DNA of 64,000 bases from Pseudoalteromonas rhizosphaerae (lineage in GTDB: Bacteria > Pseudomonadota > Gammaproteobacteria > Enterobacterales > Alteromonadaceae), in the NCBI RefSeq assembly GCF_902498845.1, contig NZ_CABVLM010000008.1:124001-188000 (forward strand), read 5' to 3'. The translations under genes and the position numbers were made by a program. The notes under the pieces were generated by a model. The model saw only the letters and a program-made list of their open reading frames with translations, made no database searches and was not told where the DNA came from. Of the stretch, positions 47,381-57,408 are shown piece by piece (the first letter of the stretch is position 1; the number at the start of each line of letters is the position of its first letter).

Positions 47381-48231
47381 TGCAGTCGATCACTGAAATA
47401 AAATCATTACGTAGTCAAATTAAAGCATGGCGCCAAGCTGGGCTTAGTGTAGCACTAGTGCCAACTATGGGTAATCTACATCAAGGGCATTTTTCACTCG
47501 TTGAGAAAGCCAAAAACATGGCTGATAAAGTCGTGGTTAGTATTTTTGTAAACCCAATGCAATTTGGTATCAACGAAGATCTTGATAACTACCCGCGCAC
47601 CCTCATTGCGGATAAACAAGGACTGGCAGAGCTTGGTACTGATATTGTATTTACCCCAAGTGTGGAAGCCATTTACCCTAACGGTTTAGATGCGCAAAGC
47701 TTTGTCGATGTACCAAATATATCAATGGGTTATTGCGGCGGATCACGTCCAGGTCATTTTCGCGGTGTAGCAACGGTGGTTACTAAATTATTTAACTTAG
47801 TACAGCCTGACTATGCATGCTTTGGTGAAAAAGACTATCAACAGTTGCAAGTGATTAAAACCATGGCTCATGACCTGTCAATTCCAGTAGAAATTATTGG
47901 CGTTGCAACCAGCCGTGAAGTGTCAGGGTTGGCGATGAGCTCTCGCAATGGCTACTTATCAGAAGCTCAAAAAGAAACAGCGACAGTGCTATTTAAAACC
48001 CTTAATTGGAGCGCAGAACAGTTAAACTCGGGGCAGCGTGATTTTGACGACATATGCCGACAAGCAAAGCAGCAACTAGAGCAAGCAGGGCTCAAAATTG
48101 ACTACTTTGAAATAGCTCAGCGCGATACCTTAAAAAAAGCTACACTCAATGATAGTCAACTAGTGATTTTGGCGGCAGCCTTCTTAGGGCCAGTAAGGCT
48201 AATAGACAATCTGCTCGTTGATATTACATAA
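47380..48231 (+). CDS. panC: Pantothenate synthetase PanC
   Basis: PanC condenses pantoate and beta-alanine using ATP. The nucleotide-binding motifs are [15 protein letters not shown] (residues about 28-42), FVNPMQF, the GEKDYQQL segment (about 148) and MSSRNGYLS (KMSKS equivalent, about 186). The length of 283 residues is normal. It is translationally coupled to panB. panD is not in the window. Confidence 0.96.
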   Translation: MQSITEIKSLRSQIKAWRQAGLSVALVPTMGNLHQGHFSLVEKAKNMADKVVVSIFVNPMQFGINEDLDNYPRTLIADKQGLAELGTDIVFTPSVEAIYPNGLDAQSFVDVPNISMGYCGGSRPGHFRGVATVVTKLFNLVQPDYACFGEKDYQQLQVIKTMAHDLSIPVEIIGVATSREVSGLAMSSRNGYLSEAQKETATVLFKTLNWSAEQLNSGQRDFDDICRQAKQQLEQAGLKIDYFEIAQRDTLKKATLNDSQLVILAAAFLGPVRLIDNLLVDIT

Positions 48232-48248
48232 CAATAATTGGGATAAGC

Positions 48249-48488
48249 ATGAATTCATTATTAAAATTATCAAGCATTTCGCTGTGTATAGGCATATTAG
48301 CTGGGTGTCAAAACCAAATAGAAAACCCAGAAATGCAGCAATGCGCACAACAGAATTATCAATGTGAAGTGAACTGCGAACAGCAAAGTACCGGCGAAGG
48401 CATGGTATATAAAGTATGTAATACCAAATGTATTGAAGCCTATAACCAATGCAAAGAAAATGCTCAAGCTTTAGGTAATGTGCAATAA
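48249..48488 (+). CDS. Small Cys-rich lipoprotein
   Basis: The 79-residue protein has a lipoprotein signal peptide with lipobox LAGC (Cys20). The mature part has six further Cys in three short-spaced pairs (CAQQNYQC, CEVNCE overlapping, CNTKC and YNQCKE regions), which suggests a small disulphide-stapled helical hairpin. No family was recognised. It follows panC by 17 bases, probably in the same transcript, and precedes a terminator-like hairpin. Confidence 0.75.
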   Translation: MNSLLKLSSISLCIGILAGCQNQIENPEMQQCAQQNYQCEVNCEQQSTGEGMVYKVCNTKCIEAYNQCKENAQALGNVQ

Positions 48489-48496
48489 CTGATATT

Positions 48497-48528
48497 AACT
48501 TGCCAATTATCATGATTGGCAAGTTTCC
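48497..48528 (+). terminator. Terminator-like hairpin after the panC-lipoprotein transcript
   Basis: AACTTGCCAAT (48497-48507) is perfectly complementary to ATTGGCAAGTT (48515-48525), with a 7-base loop and a short T run, 8 bases after the lipoprotein stop. Confidence 0.75.
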
Positions 48529-48823
48529 TCGCCCCTGCGCCTACTTTAGGCAAACTTTCTACATCCAACCATCGTGATTTTTCTGCCATTCACCTTAGAG
48601 CAAGGTTTAGTTTAGTAATATCTACTTATATTAGTAAGAAGTAGTCATACATTGCGTGTAATTATTTCCAGCTTACACAAAGAAAGTACACCCTCTACGA
48701 TACTAATAAATATAAAGTCATTGAAATATATAAGTTTATTTTAGGTTCGTTTTTTGCAAACTTGAATTCAACTAACTAAAGCATTTTAAAATTAACCAGA
48801 TAACGGCTAAAGGAAAAAACCTC
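48529..48823. other. Intergenic region upstream of opgG
   Basis: About 295 AT-rich bases. I saw no gene, RNA or repeat. It must carry the opgGH promoter. GGAAAAAAC precedes the opgG ATG as a modest ribosome site. Confidence 0.5.
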
Positions 48824-50488
48824 ATGGAAACGATAACGCGGGCAGCTCTGTATCCATCATTTAAAAAGAGGGCATTATTAAGTGCATTATTAGCCTTGTG
48901 TGCATGTAATGTCAGTGCGGCAGAACAACCAATAACAAAATCTGATGCGGATACTGCTGATGCTGTACCAACTACACAGCCAACTTTGCTTACAATCCCT
49001 TCTGAAAAATTATTTGCGGTGGTAACAGCTAGAGCCAAACAACTGGCTGCCAAAGACTACGTAGCAGCTCCCGTAATTGCTGTTGATGCGTTAAATAATA
49101 TTAATTATCAGGACTATCGAGCGATTCGTTTTCGTCAAGATCATGCGATCTGGAAAGATGAAAGTTTATATGAGGTACAGTTATTCCATCCAGGTTTTCT
49201 CTATAAAAACCCTATCGCGATTAACACTGTTGATGCTGATGCGAAGGTAAAAAATCTACCATTTAAAACTGATTACTACCGCTATGATGGCACCGCAGCA
49301 CCACTTGAGCAGGAAATTACCACAGCTTTAGGCACCACTCAGTTAGGGCATGCTGGTTTTAGAGTACATTTTCCACTCAATAATAATGAGTACAAAGATG
49401 AGGTAGCGGTATTTCAAGGCGCTTCATATTTTCGCATAGTGGGCCCTGACCAAGTGTATGGTATTTCAGCACGCGGCCTGGCGATTGATACAGCACTCAG
49501 CTCTGGTGAAGAGTTTCCAGTATTTAAAGAGTTTTGGTTAGTTAAGCCAAAACCTGAAGACACTCACATTGTGTTATATGCATTACTTGATAGTCCTTCT
49601 GTTACTGGCGCATATCGTTTTGAGATCAGTCCATCAACAGCAACTGAAGTAACAACTAAAATGCAAATATTCGCCCGAAAAGATATCAAAAAACTAGGTA
49701 TAGCACCGCTTACAAGCATGTTTTACCACGGCGAAAATAGCACTAAATTCTTTGATGATTACCGACCAGAAGTACATGACTCTGATGGTTTACTAATGCA
49801 ATCACAAGACAATAAATGGGTGTGGCGTCCGCTAAATAACCCTAAACAGCTTAGTGTAACGTCATTTGGTTATGACAATCCAAAAGGTTTTGGACTAGCA
49901 CAGCGCGACCGTGAGTTTAATAACTATCTCGATACTGAGGCACATTATCATGCCCGCCCAAGCCTGTGGATTGAACCACAAGGACAATGGGGAAATGGTC
50001 GAGTTGAGTTAGTAGAAATACCGACTGATACCGAGACCAATGACAATATCGTTAGCTATTGGGTACCAGAGCAACCACTTAAAGCAGGTGAAACACTTAG
50101 TTTTAGTTATAAATTGTCAACATTTAACGCGGCGCTTGCAAGCCAAGATAAAGCCCGAGTTTTACGCACTCGCATTGGCAGTGCTGCATTACCCGGTGAA
50201 GAAAATCCACCACCAAAAAGTCATCGCCAATTTACGGTTGACTTCACTGGTGACAATATTAACAACTTGTCAGCCAAACTAAAATTGCTTGCTAATTTGA
50301 CCCTAAATTCAGGTGAAATAAGCGATAAAACAGTTCAACAATTACCAAATAATGAAGGATGGCGTGTTGCTTTTAAAGTCGCGCCAGAGGGCGGTAAGCC
50401 TGTAGACATGCGCTTATCATTAACACTACGTGACAAAGAAGTTAGCGAGGTATGGAGTTATGTCTGGTATCCAAATGACGTCGAGTAA
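48824..50488 (+). CDS. opgG: Periplasmic glucan biosynthesis protein OpgG (MdoG)
   Basis: OpgG is a periplasmic beta-sandwich protein required to branch or process osmoregulated periplasmic glucans. A signal peptide (cleavage near SAA-E, residue about 29) precedes MdoG-family sequence: DYRAIRFRQDHAIW, VQLFHPGFLYKNP, the FFDDYRPEVHDSDGL block and WRPLNNPKQL. The length of 554 residues is typical (E. coli 511 plus a longer leader here). The end overlaps the opgH frame. Confidence 0.94.
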   Translation: METITRAALYPSFKKRALLSALLALCACNVSAAEQPITKSDADTADAVPTTQPTLLTIPSEKLFAVVTARAKQLAAKDYVAAPVIAVDALNNINYQDYRAIRFRQDHAIWKDESLYEVQLFHPGFLYKNPIAINTVDADAKVKNLPFKTDYYRYDGTAAPLEQEITTALGTTQLGHAGFRVHFPLNNNEYKDEVAVFQGASYFRIVGPDQVYGISARGLAIDTALSSGEEFPVFKEFWLVKPKPEDTHIVLYALLDSPSVTGAYRFEISPSTATEVTTKMQIFARKDIKKLGIAPLTSMFYHGENSTKFFDDYRPEVHDSDGLLMQSQDNKWVWRPLNNPKQLSVTSFGYDNPKGFGLAQRDREFNNYLDTEAHYHARPSLWIEPQGQWGNGRVELVEIPTDTETNDNIVSYWVPEQPLKAGETLSFSYKLSTFNAALASQDKARVLRTRIGSAALPGEENPPPKSHRQFTVDFTGDNINNLSAKLKLLANLTLNSGEISDKTVQQLPNNEGWRVAFKVAPEGGKPVDMRLSLTLRDKEVSEVWSYVWYPNDVE

Positions 50489-52421
50489 CAGCACAATGCC
50501 TTTTAAAAAGACTCGTGTATGGCTTTTTTCACTGTTAGTGTTAGCCATCTCAGCTTATGGTATGTGGATCATGTTTGATATTTTAAATTCAAATGGCATG
50601 ACTCCGCTTGAGTATGCATTACTTGCGCTGTTTTCAATTACCTTTACTTGGATTGTGACCGCATTTTGCAGTGGCTGTATGGGATTTATTTTACAATTAT
50701 TTAGAATTGACCCGCTGACACTGACGCGCCAAAAAGCAATCGAAATTGATCAGCAAGCATTGAGTAAAACCAGAACTGCTGTCGTTATGCCTATCTACAA
50801 TGAAGATACGCAGCGAGTTATCGCAGGTTTTGAAGTGAGCTTACGTTCACTGATAAAAACAGGCCAATTTGCGCATTTTGATTTCTACTTATTAAGTGAT
50901 ACACAAGATAAAGAAATAGCTAACAATGAGCTAAAAGCGTGGCATGCCTTGACCGAACGCCTAGGTGATTTTGCCAAACAAACTTTTTACCGCCGCCGTG
51001 AAGATAACAAACACCGTAAAGTAGGTAACTTAACTGACTTTTGCGAGCGTTGGGGCAGTAAATACGAGCACATGATTGTACTTGATGCAGATAGTATCAT
51101 GACGGGTCAGTGTATGCTTGAGCTCACCAGCAGCATGATCAACAATCCACAAGCAGGGCTTATTCAAACGATTCCGATCCCTGTTAGGCAAGATACCTTC
51201 TTTGGTCGCTTTCTACAGTTTGCGTCAGTACTTTATAGTCCAATGCTAGCAACCGGTTCAGCTTTTTGGCAGACTAATCACGCTAATTACTGGGGACACA
51301 ATGCCGTCATTCGGGTTAAAGCGTTTATTGATTGCTGCGGTTTACCGGTGCTCAAAGGTAATGCCCCTTTCGGCGGCGAAATTTTAAGCCATGACTTTGT
51401 CGAAGCATCGTTGCTGCATCGTTCTGGCTGGGATGTATTATTACTCAGTGATATACAAGGTAGCTACGAAGAAGTACCGAGTAATATTTTAGATTACGCT
51501 ATTCGCGACAGGCGTTGGGTGCAAGGCAACATTCAACATTTAGGTTTGTTACCTGCGTCGGGTTTAAAAATAATCAGCAAGCTGCACTTTTTATTAGGTG
51601 CAACGGCATATATTTCATCATTAATTTGGTTATCAATGTTAGTGCTAAGTACCATAGATGCGGTCACCCGCGCACTAAACAGTAATGTCTATTTTAATCA
51701 GGCGTATCAATTATTTCCGACTTGGCAAATAGCAAAAACAGAATTAATTAACTCGTTGCTTTTTGTCACAATTGTGTTGTTATTATTACCGAAATTAATG
51801 GGGATTATTGTCACACTGATCCATCGTAATAAACAATTTGGCGGCTCATTTAAATTAATTTTAGGCTCAATCATTGAAACCGTGTTTGCCATTATTATCG
51901 CCCCGCTGATGATGGTTTTTCATAGCTACTTTGTGGTGTGTGTATTTTTAGGTAAAAAAGTAACGTGGGACGCCCAGCCTCGATCAGGCCGCATGGTTCC
52001 GTGGCAAGAAGCGATAGGTTACACATTACTATCAACCTTAATCGCCTTAGCTTGGGGCGGTATTGCTTATTACTTTACGCCTGTATTCTTTTGGTGGTTA
52101 TCGCCGATTTTAGTTGGATTGATCTTAGCAGCCCCAATTGTACGATATTCAAGTAGCATAGGCTTAGGGGTTAAATTACGTAAAATGGGCATATTTATTT
52201 GCCCGAGTGAAGTTGATAATAACGACACCCTTGCAGCATTACGTGTACATGAGCAAGAAATAGCATTACCGAATGATGATGTTGCTAACTTTACAATCCC
52301 TACATTGGGGCAAGAGCAACCTAGCGTAATGCCAATTCAGAGCTTTAAGCGCCAAGGTTTAAGTAAACGTAAACGCGTTTTAAATGCCCATCAACAGCTC
52401 AAAAAGAAGCTATTTAACTAA
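50460..52421 (+). CDS. opgH: Glucans biosynthesis glucosyltransferase OpgH (MdoH)
   Basis: OpgH is an inner-membrane family 2 glycosyltransferase that builds the linear beta-1,2-glucan backbone from UDP-glucose. It has N-terminal transmembrane helices (about 15-75), the GT-A domain with AVVMPIYNEDT, VLDADSIMTG (D,D motif) and the Q/RxxRW-type RDRRWVQGN (about residue 355), and five to six C-terminal helices. Its length of about 653 residues is well below E. coli OpgH (847), mainly at the N-terminus. ATG 50460 (overlapping opgG by 29 bases) is tentatively chosen; 50475 and 50496 are alternatives and none has a clear ribosome site. Confidence 0.92.
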   Translation: MSGIQMTSSNSTMPFKKTRVWLFSLLVLAISAYGMWIMFDILNSNGMTPLEYALLALFSITFTWIVTAFCSGCMGFILQLFRIDPLTLTRQKAIEIDQQALSKTRTAVVMPIYNEDTQRVIAGFEVSLRSLIKTGQFAHFDFYLLSDTQDKEIANNELKAWHALTERLGDFAKQTFYRRREDNKHRKVGNLTDFCERWGSKYEHMIVLDADSIMTGQCMLELTSSMINNPQAGLIQTIPIPVRQDTFFGRFLQFASVLYSPMLATGSAFWQTNHANYWGHNAVIRVKAFIDCCGLPVLKGNAPFGGEILSHDFVEASLLHRSGWDVLLLSDIQGSYEEVPSNILDYAIRDRRWVQGNIQHLGLLPASGLKIISKLHFLLGATAYISSLIWLSMLVLSTIDAVTRALNSNVYFNQAYQLFPTWQIAKTELINSLLFVTIVLLLLPKLMGIIVTLIHRNKQFGGSFKLILGSIIETVFAIIIAPLMMVFHSYFVVCVFLGKKVTWDAQPRSGRMVPWQEAIGYTLLSTLIALAWGGIAYYFTPVFFWWLSPILVGLILAAPIVRYSSSIGLGVKLRKMGIFICPSEVDNNDTLAALRVHEQEIALPNDDVANFTIPTLGQEQPSVMPIQSFKRQGLSKRKRVLNAHQQLKKKLFN

Positions 52422-52440
52422 CCTGAACCTAGTTGATATA

Positions 52441-52475
52441 AAAAAACCGCGCAATTTACATTGCGCGGTTTTTTA
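52441..52475. terminator. Bidirectional terminator between opgH and pstS
   Basis: AAAAAACCGCGCAA and TTGCGCGGTTTTTT form a 14-base stem around TTTACA. A and T runs flank both sides, so it can terminate opgGH and the convergent pstS. Confidence 0.92.
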
Positions 52476-52498
52476 TTAATTCATAGTTGGCGTTAAGT

Positions 52499-53467
52499 TT
52501 AAAGAAGACCTAGCTTCTTAAGTTCGCCCATTGCCATCTTGCCAGAAAGTGGTACATAACCATCTTTCTCTACAATTTTTTGGCCATCTTGCGATAACAC
52601 CATTTTTAAGAACTCTGCTTCAATAGGTGCAAGCGGTTTATTCGGGTGTTTATTCACATAAACATATAAAAAGCGCGACAGTGGGTATTTACCTGTTGCT
52701 ACATTTTCAAGTGTTGCATCAACAAAGTTATCGCCTTTTTTCGCCAGTGGTACAGTACGTACGCCTGATGTTTTATAACCGATACCTGAGTAACCAATTG
52801 CATTCACTGATGAAGAAATTGATTGCACTACCGATGCTGAACCTGGTTGCTCGTTCACGTTGTTACGGAAGTCACCTTTACATAGCGCTTTGTTTTTAAA
52901 GTATCCGTAAGTACCAGATACAGAATTACGGCCATAAAGCTGAATGTCTTTTGCAGCCCAATTCCCCGTTAAACCTACATCACTCCAACGAGTCACATCT
53001 GCATCAGCACCACATTTACGAGTTGAAGAGAAAATCGCATCGATTTGGTCGATACGTAAACCTTCAATTGGATTGTCTTTATGAACAAATACTGCCAATG
53101 CATCAATCGCTACACGTACTTCAGTAGGTTTATAACCGTAACGTTTTTCAAACGCTTCGATTTCTTTTGATTTCATTCTGCGGCTCATCGGGCCAAAGTT
53201 TGCTGTGCCTTCTGTCAATGCCGGTGGCGCAGTAGATGAACCAGCCGCTTGAATTTGGATGTTCACATTTGGGTAAATACGTTTATATTCTTCAGCCCAA
53301 AAGGTCATCATGTTGGCTAAAGTATCAGAGCCCACAGATGAAAAATTACCTGAAATACCACTGGTTTTTTGATACTCAGGAATAACTGTATCTACTGCCA
53401 TTGCTTGTGCAGATACAAATGTTGTTACTGCCACACCCATTGCGGCTACTAGGTTTTTAAATCTCAT
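52499..53467 (-). CDS. pstS: Phosphate ABC transporter substrate-binding protein PstS
   Basis: This is a periplasmic phosphate receptor. A signal peptide (cleavage near AMA-V, residue about 24) precedes a PBP-like domain with the phosphate-contact segments [28 protein letters not shown] and the [12 protein letters not shown] loop. A longer frame opens at 53494, but ATG 53467 ([11 protein letters not shown]) has GGAG upstream and starts the signal peptide. The length is 322 residues. pstCAB and phoU are not adjacent: the gene follows phoR, with a Pho box in front. Confidence 0.93.
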   Translation of the reverse strand: MRFKNLVAAMGVAVTTFVSAQAMAVDTVIPEYQKTSGISGNFSSVGSDTLANMMTFWAEEYKRIYPNVNIQIQAAGSSTAPPALTEGTANFGPMSRRMKSKEIEAFEKRYGYKPTEVRVAIDALAVFVHKDNPIEGLRIDQIDAIFSSTRKCGADADVTRWSDVGLTGNWAAKDIQLYGRNSVSGTYGYFKNKALCKGDFRNNVNEQPGSASVVQSISSSVNAIGYSGIGYKTSGVRTVPLAKKGDNFVDATLENVATGKYPLSRFLYVYVNKHPNKPLAPIEAEFLKMVLSQDGQKIVEKDGYVPLSGKMAMGELKKLGLL

Positions 53468-53547
53468 TAGGTTGCTCCGATTTTGTTCGTCCATTTCTTA
53501 ACTGTCGTCTACTCTAAAGAGAATAGATGACAGTTAGATTACTCTAA

Positions 53548-53566
53548 AATGACACTTTTATGACTT
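53548..53566 (-). promoter_or_regulatory. Pho box upstream of pstS
   Basis: On the minus strand AAGTCATAAAAGTGTCATT matches the 18-base Pho box CTGTCATAWAWCTGTCAY at 15 positions. It lies about 80 bases upstream of the pstS ATG and only 12 bases from the phoR stop codon, so pstS can be transcribed separately under PhoB. A further CTGTCAT half-site lies closer to the gene (about 53526-53535). Confidence 0.72.
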
Positions 53567-53578
53567 TGGCTTTTTGAC

Positions 53579-54886
53579 TCAATTATTTAATAGCACTGTT
53601 TTTTCACGACTAAAAGCAAACGAAAAACATGATCCTTCGCCTAATTTACTTTTAATTATCAATTGGCTATCGTGACGAGTTAATACATGTTTGGTGATGG
53701 CTAAACCCAGCCCTGAGCCACCGGTGGTACGACTACGTGCTTTATCAACCCGATAAAAACGCTCAGTTAAACGATTAATATGCTCTGGTGCAATACCATC
53801 GCCATTATCAACTACTGAAAAGTACGCTTGATTATCTTTTAGCTGCCAGCTTACGGTTATTTTACCGCCCGCCTTGGTGTAATGAATGGCATTAAACACT
53901 AAATTAGAGAAGGCACTGCGCAGCTCCTCTTCAGCGCCTTTTATATCGACGTTAGCATCAATATCAAATATCAACTCATGCCCTTTGTCTTGATTTAATG
54001 ATTGTGCTTCAGTCCTAATATAGCTAAGTAACTGTGGTACATTGATCGCTTTATCATTATCTTGACGTCGAGCGCCTTCAATACGTGATAACGACAATAG
54101 CTGATTTACCAAGCTATCCATGCGTTTACACTGTTCAAGCATAGTACCTTGTGCTTTATTCCACATTGCCGGTGGTGGCACCATATCGCCATCAAACATT
54201 TCTAAGTAACCTGTAACAACGGTTAATGGCGTACGTAGCTCATGAGATACATTGGCCACAAAGTCTTTGCGCATTTGCTCAAGTTGCTTCAGCCGCGTGA
54301 CATCACGCACAACAACCATTAATTGTGAGCTGGCATATGGCATTACCCGAAACTCTAAAACTTGCTCAACACTGTGACCACTTTCAAGTTCTAATGCTTC
54401 ATCAAACAATTCCGTTTGCATGTATTTCGCAAATTTAGGATCGCGAATAAGGTTGTCAAGCCGTTGACCATGATCCGCTGGCCACTGTAATCCAAGTACT
54501 TTTAAAGCTAGTTGATTACACCAAACAATACTTAAATCACGTTGTAGAACAATAACCGCATCAGGCACTGCTTCTGCGCCATCGCGAAAACGACGGATCA
54601 AATCAGCTAATTCATTGCGTTTTTTACGGTTGCGATGTTGTAAATGGTAGATCCCTTCAAATACTTGCTCCCATGCCCCCTCGCCTTCAGGTGGATTAAA
54701 ACTACGTTGATTCAATAGCCAATCACTGAGCCGATAGAGTTGATGATAATGCCAAACAAGCAGTGAAAAAGATCCTAAAAATAAAAGCAAAAATGGCGCA
54801 CCAATAAGCACGCCAATTAATAATAAAGGTAGGAAATAGATAAACAGACGCTTTGCTAACGCCTGCTTATTAACAACTCGATACAT
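53579..54886 (-). CDS. phoR: Phosphate regulon sensor histidine kinase PhoR
   Basis: This is the membrane kinase of the phosphate-starvation system. Two closely spaced N-terminal transmembrane segments (about 13-48) with almost no periplasmic loop, a PAS domain (about 95-195, with DAVIVLQRDLSIVWCNQLA), HisKA with phospho-His in FVANVSHELRTPLTVV (about residue 213) and HATPase with GGSGLGLAI are present. The length of 435 residues matches E. coli (431). It lies 71 bases after phoB. Confidence 0.95.
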   Translation of the reverse strand: MYRVVNKQALAKRLFIYFLPLLLIGVLIGAPFLLLFLGSFSLLVWHYHQLYRLSDWLLNQRSFNPPEGEGAWEQVFEGIYHLQHRNRKKRNELADLIRRFRDGAEAVPDAVIVLQRDLSIVWCNQLALKVLGLQWPADHGQRLDNLIRDPKFAKYMQTELFDEALELESGHSVEQVLEFRVMPYASSQLMVVVRDVTRLKQLEQMRKDFVANVSHELRTPLTVVTGYLEMFDGDMVPPPAMWNKAQGTMLEQCKRMDSLVNQLLSLSRIEGARRQDNDKAINVPQLLSYIRTEAQSLNQDKGHELIFDIDANVDIKGAEEELRSAFSNLVFNAIHYTKAGGKITVSWQLKDNQAYFSVVDNGDGIAPEHINRLTERFYRVDKARSRTTGGSGLGLAITKHVLTRHDSQLIIKSKLGEGSCFSFAFSREKTVLLNN

Positions 54887-54957
54887 ACACTCACTTTACC
54901 TTAGAGTAAGTAAATTTAAGCCAAAATTAGTTATTGGCTTGGTCATCTCCATGACAC

Positions 54958-55647
54958 TTATAATTTACTGGAAAAACGATAGCCTGCACCACGTACAGTT
55001 TGTACTAAACGGTCATGACCAAGCGGTGCAATCGCTTTGCGTAAGCGACGAATATGCACGTCTACGGTTCTATCTTCAACATAGACATTAGTCCCCCATA
55101 CGTTATCTAGTAGCTGTTCACGGCTATAAACACGTTCAGGGTGAGTCATAAAGAAATGCAATAAGCGAAATTCTGTCGGTCCCATATCCAACTCGCTACC
55201 TTCAGAGGTAACACGGTGTGAAATAGGATCAAGACGTAAACCATGTACATCAATCGCTTCTTCCAATGAAGTAGGCGACACACGACGAATAACGGCTTTA
55301 ATACGCGCCATTAATTCTTTTGGTGAAAATGGTTTAGTAACATAATCATCAGCACCGACTTCAAGACCGCGAACTTTATCTTCTTCTTCGCCGCGAGCAG
55401 TCAGCATAATAATAGGAATTTGGCGAGTATATTCACTTTGCTTAAACTTTTTAGCAATTTGAATTCCACTACCACCTGGTAGCATCCAATCTAATAACAC
55501 CATATCTGGATAAGGCTCTACCATCGCTGCAATGGCTGAATCGTAATCTTCCGCTTCAATTGCTTGAAAACCATTTTGCTCTAATACAAAAACCAGCATC
55601 TCTCTGATCGGTGCTTCGTCATCGACGACAAGTACTTTACGTGACAT
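54958..55647 (-). CDS. phoB: Phosphate regulon response regulator PhoB
   Basis: This is an OmpR-type regulator with a receiver domain (phosphoacceptor Asp in [15 protein letters not shown], about residue 53; Lys in YVTKPFSP) and a winged helix (about 130-227) with the PhoB recognition helix [12 protein letters not shown]. The length of 229 residues equals E. coli PhoB. A Pho box precedes the gene, implying autoregulation. Confidence 0.96.
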   Translation of the reverse strand: MSRKVLVVDDEAPIREMLVFVLEQNGFQAIEAEDYDSAIAAMVEPYPDMVLLDWMLPGGSGIQIAKKFKQSEYTRQIPIIMLTARGEEEDKVRGLEVGADDYVTKPFSPKELMARIKAVIRRVSPTSLEEAIDVHGLRLDPISHRVTSEGSELDMGPTEFRLLHFFMTHPERVYSREQLLDNVWGTNVYVEDRTVDVHIRRLRKAIAPLGHDRLVQTVRGAGYRFSSKL

Positions 55648-55697
55648 TCCAATTTATCTCTTTCGTTATCGAACTAGTTTTCATTATTATGACTAAG

Positions 55698-55716
55698 TAT
55701 GACATTTTTATGAAAG
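55698..55716 (-). promoter_or_regulatory. Pho box upstream of phoB
   Basis: On the minus strand CTTTCATAAAAATGTCATA matches the Pho box consensus CTGTCATAWAWCTGTCAY at 16 of 18 positions, about 50-70 bases upstream of the phoB ATG. This is the expected arrangement for PhoB autoactivation. Confidence 0.75.
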
Positions 55717-55944
55717 TGTAACGTGTAAATCGAAATGCGGGGTAAAAAATGCAAAATAAACCTTTTTAAGGTACATAATTAGCATGCATTATCAAATTTC
55801 ACATTTAAAAATCATACTTTATAATTGCTACATTACTACTTTGTATTAAATTCCCCTTTCAATAATCAACTATACAGTATCACGATGTAAGCCACGAAAG
55901 CATCTTCATACTCTAACTCAATTAAAACGCCTATTAACATCGGC

Positions 55945-56212
55945 GATCATTAACAGAGATCAAAATCCTACCAAGTTTCATTTCAGGGATCATTCGTTTA
56001 CCAACCGAGTTAGATCTGGGATCAGTGTTTTACCTAGCCAAAGCCATAAGTTGTTGATCATTTATACAACAAAGCTTTGAAATGGCTATTTTTATAACAA
56101 AACCTCTGCCAATCAAGTTGATCCTTAGTAAAAATCTGATCCCAACAAAGCACAGTTAGTAAAGCAATGATCCCAAAGCCCCTGCTTGGTAAAATAATGA
56201 TCTTTTACGATC
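55945..56212. repeat. GATC-rich array of a repeated motif between phoB and fba
   Basis: Eleven GATC tetramers fall in 268 bases (starts 55945, 55958, 55988, 56013, 56020, 56056, 56120, 56138, 56169, 56199, 56209), where about one is expected. Most belong to a looser motif, approximately GGGATCA-N4-TTTACC with a variable AA/AG end. It reads plus at about 55985 and 56018 and minus at about 56127-56143, 56160-56175 and 56185-56203; weaker copies lie near 55955, 56054 and 56118. There is no ORF and no clear DnaA box. It could be an array of binding sites for an unknown or Dam-sensitive protein, or a repeat cluster. Confidence 0.6.
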
Positions 56213-56215
56213 AGG

Positions 56216-56252
56216 CATAAAAAAGCCAGTAGCTTTAACACTACTGGCTGTT
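56216..56252 (-). terminator. Rho-independent terminator of fba
   Basis: On the minus strand AGCCAGTAG pairs with CTACTGGCT across an 8-base loop and runs into a T tract, about 22 bases after the fba stop. Confidence 0.88.
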
Positions 56253-56272
56253 TTATAACTTAATAAATTAAA

Positions 56273-57337
56273 TTATTTAATTTTCGGATCTAATTCACCC
56301 GTTAAATATTTAAGGTGCATCTCATCAAGTGAGATTGGTTTGATCTTACCTGCTTGACCCGCTGTACCAAATGACTCATAACGTGCAACACAGATCTCTG
56401 TCATTGCTTTTGTCGCTTCAGCTAAATACTTACGTGGATCAAAGTTTGCTGGATTAAGCGCAAGATGGCGACGAATAGCCCCTGTAGATGCTAATCGTAA
56501 GTCTGTATCGATATTTACTTTACGCACACCAAACTTAATTCCCTCAACGATCTGCTCAACTGGCACACCATATGTTTCTGGGATCTCACCACCATATTGG
56601 TTGATGATCTCAAGCCATTCTTGCGGCACTGATGACGAACCGTGCATAACTAAGTGAGTGTTAGGAATACGTGCGTGGATCGCTTTAATACGATCAATCG
56701 CCAAAATATCATCCGTTGGCGGACGTGTAAATTTATACGCGCCGTGTGAAGTACCACACGCAATCGCTAAGGCATCAACATGGGTTTTACTTACAAAATC
56801 GGCCGCTTCTTCTGGATCGGTTAGCATTTGGTCTGTGGTTAGTTTACCTTCAGCACCAACGCCATCTTCTTCGCCAGCTTCGCCAGTTTCAAGTGAGCCT
56901 AGCACACCTAACTCGCCTTCAACAGACACACCACAAGAGTGTGCAAGTTCAACAGTTTTACGTGTTACATCAACGTTATACTCATATGATGATGGTGTTT
57001 TACCATCGCTCATTAACGAGCCATCCATCATCACTGATGAAAAACCTAATTGAATTGAACGTTGGCAAACGCCAGGTGAGGTACCGTGATCTTGATGCAT
57101 TACCACTGGAATATGTGGCCACTCTTCAATCGCAGCTAAAATCATATGACGTATAAATGGGGCACCAGCATAGGCACGAGCGCCAGCTGAACCTTGTACA
57201 ATTACTGGGCTGTTAGTTTTGTCAGCCGCCATCATAATAGCGCGGATCTGCTCTTGGTTATTAACGTTAAATGCTGGTACGCCATAACCATGTTCAGCTG
57301 CATGATCAAGAAGTTGTCGCATACTGATTAAAGCCAT
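56273..57337 (-). CDS. fbaA: Class II fructose-bisphosphate aldolase
   Basis: This is a zinc-dependent aldolase of glycolysis and gluconeogenesis. It has the zinc and active-site segments [11 protein letters not shown] (about residue 83), SVEGELG (about 140), GTSHGAYKF and HGSSSVP, and the K(V)NIDTDLRLA phosphate loop. The length of 354 residues fits the long class IIB-type enzymes of the Calvin-cycle/marine group. A longer frame opens at 57376, but ATG 57337 ([13 protein letters not shown]) follows GGAG. It is the last gene of epd-pgk-fba and has a long structured leader of about 230 bases after pgk. Confidence 0.95.
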   Translation of the reverse strand: MALISMRQLLDHAAEHGYGVPAFNVNNQEQIRAIMMAADKTNSPVIVQGSAGARAYAGAPFIRHMILAAIEEWPHIPVVMHQDHGTSPGVCQRSIQLGFSSVMMDGSLMSDGKTPSSYEYNVDVTRKTVELAHSCGVSVEGELGVLGSLETGEAGEEDGVGAEGKLTTDQMLTDPEEAADFVSKTHVDALAIACGTSHGAYKFTRPPTDDILAIDRIKAIHARIPNTHLVMHGSSSVPQEWLEIINQYGGEIPETYGVPVEQIVEGIKFGVRKVNIDTDLRLASTGAIRRHLALNPANFDPRKYLAEATKAMTEICVARYESFGTAGQAGKIKPISLDEMHLKYLTGELDPKIK

Positions 57338-57408
57338 TTGGTATTCTCCAAATTGTCGATAGCTGCGCACGCGCAAAACTACCTAGTTCGAACGGAATAG
57401 TTGAGTTC

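Noticed and set aside
55945..56212. GATC array as the chromosomal origin oriC
   Set aside because: No convincing DnaA boxes (TTATCCACA type) or AT-rich 13-mers were seen, and none of the usual oriC neighbours (mnmG, dnaA, rpmH) are present.
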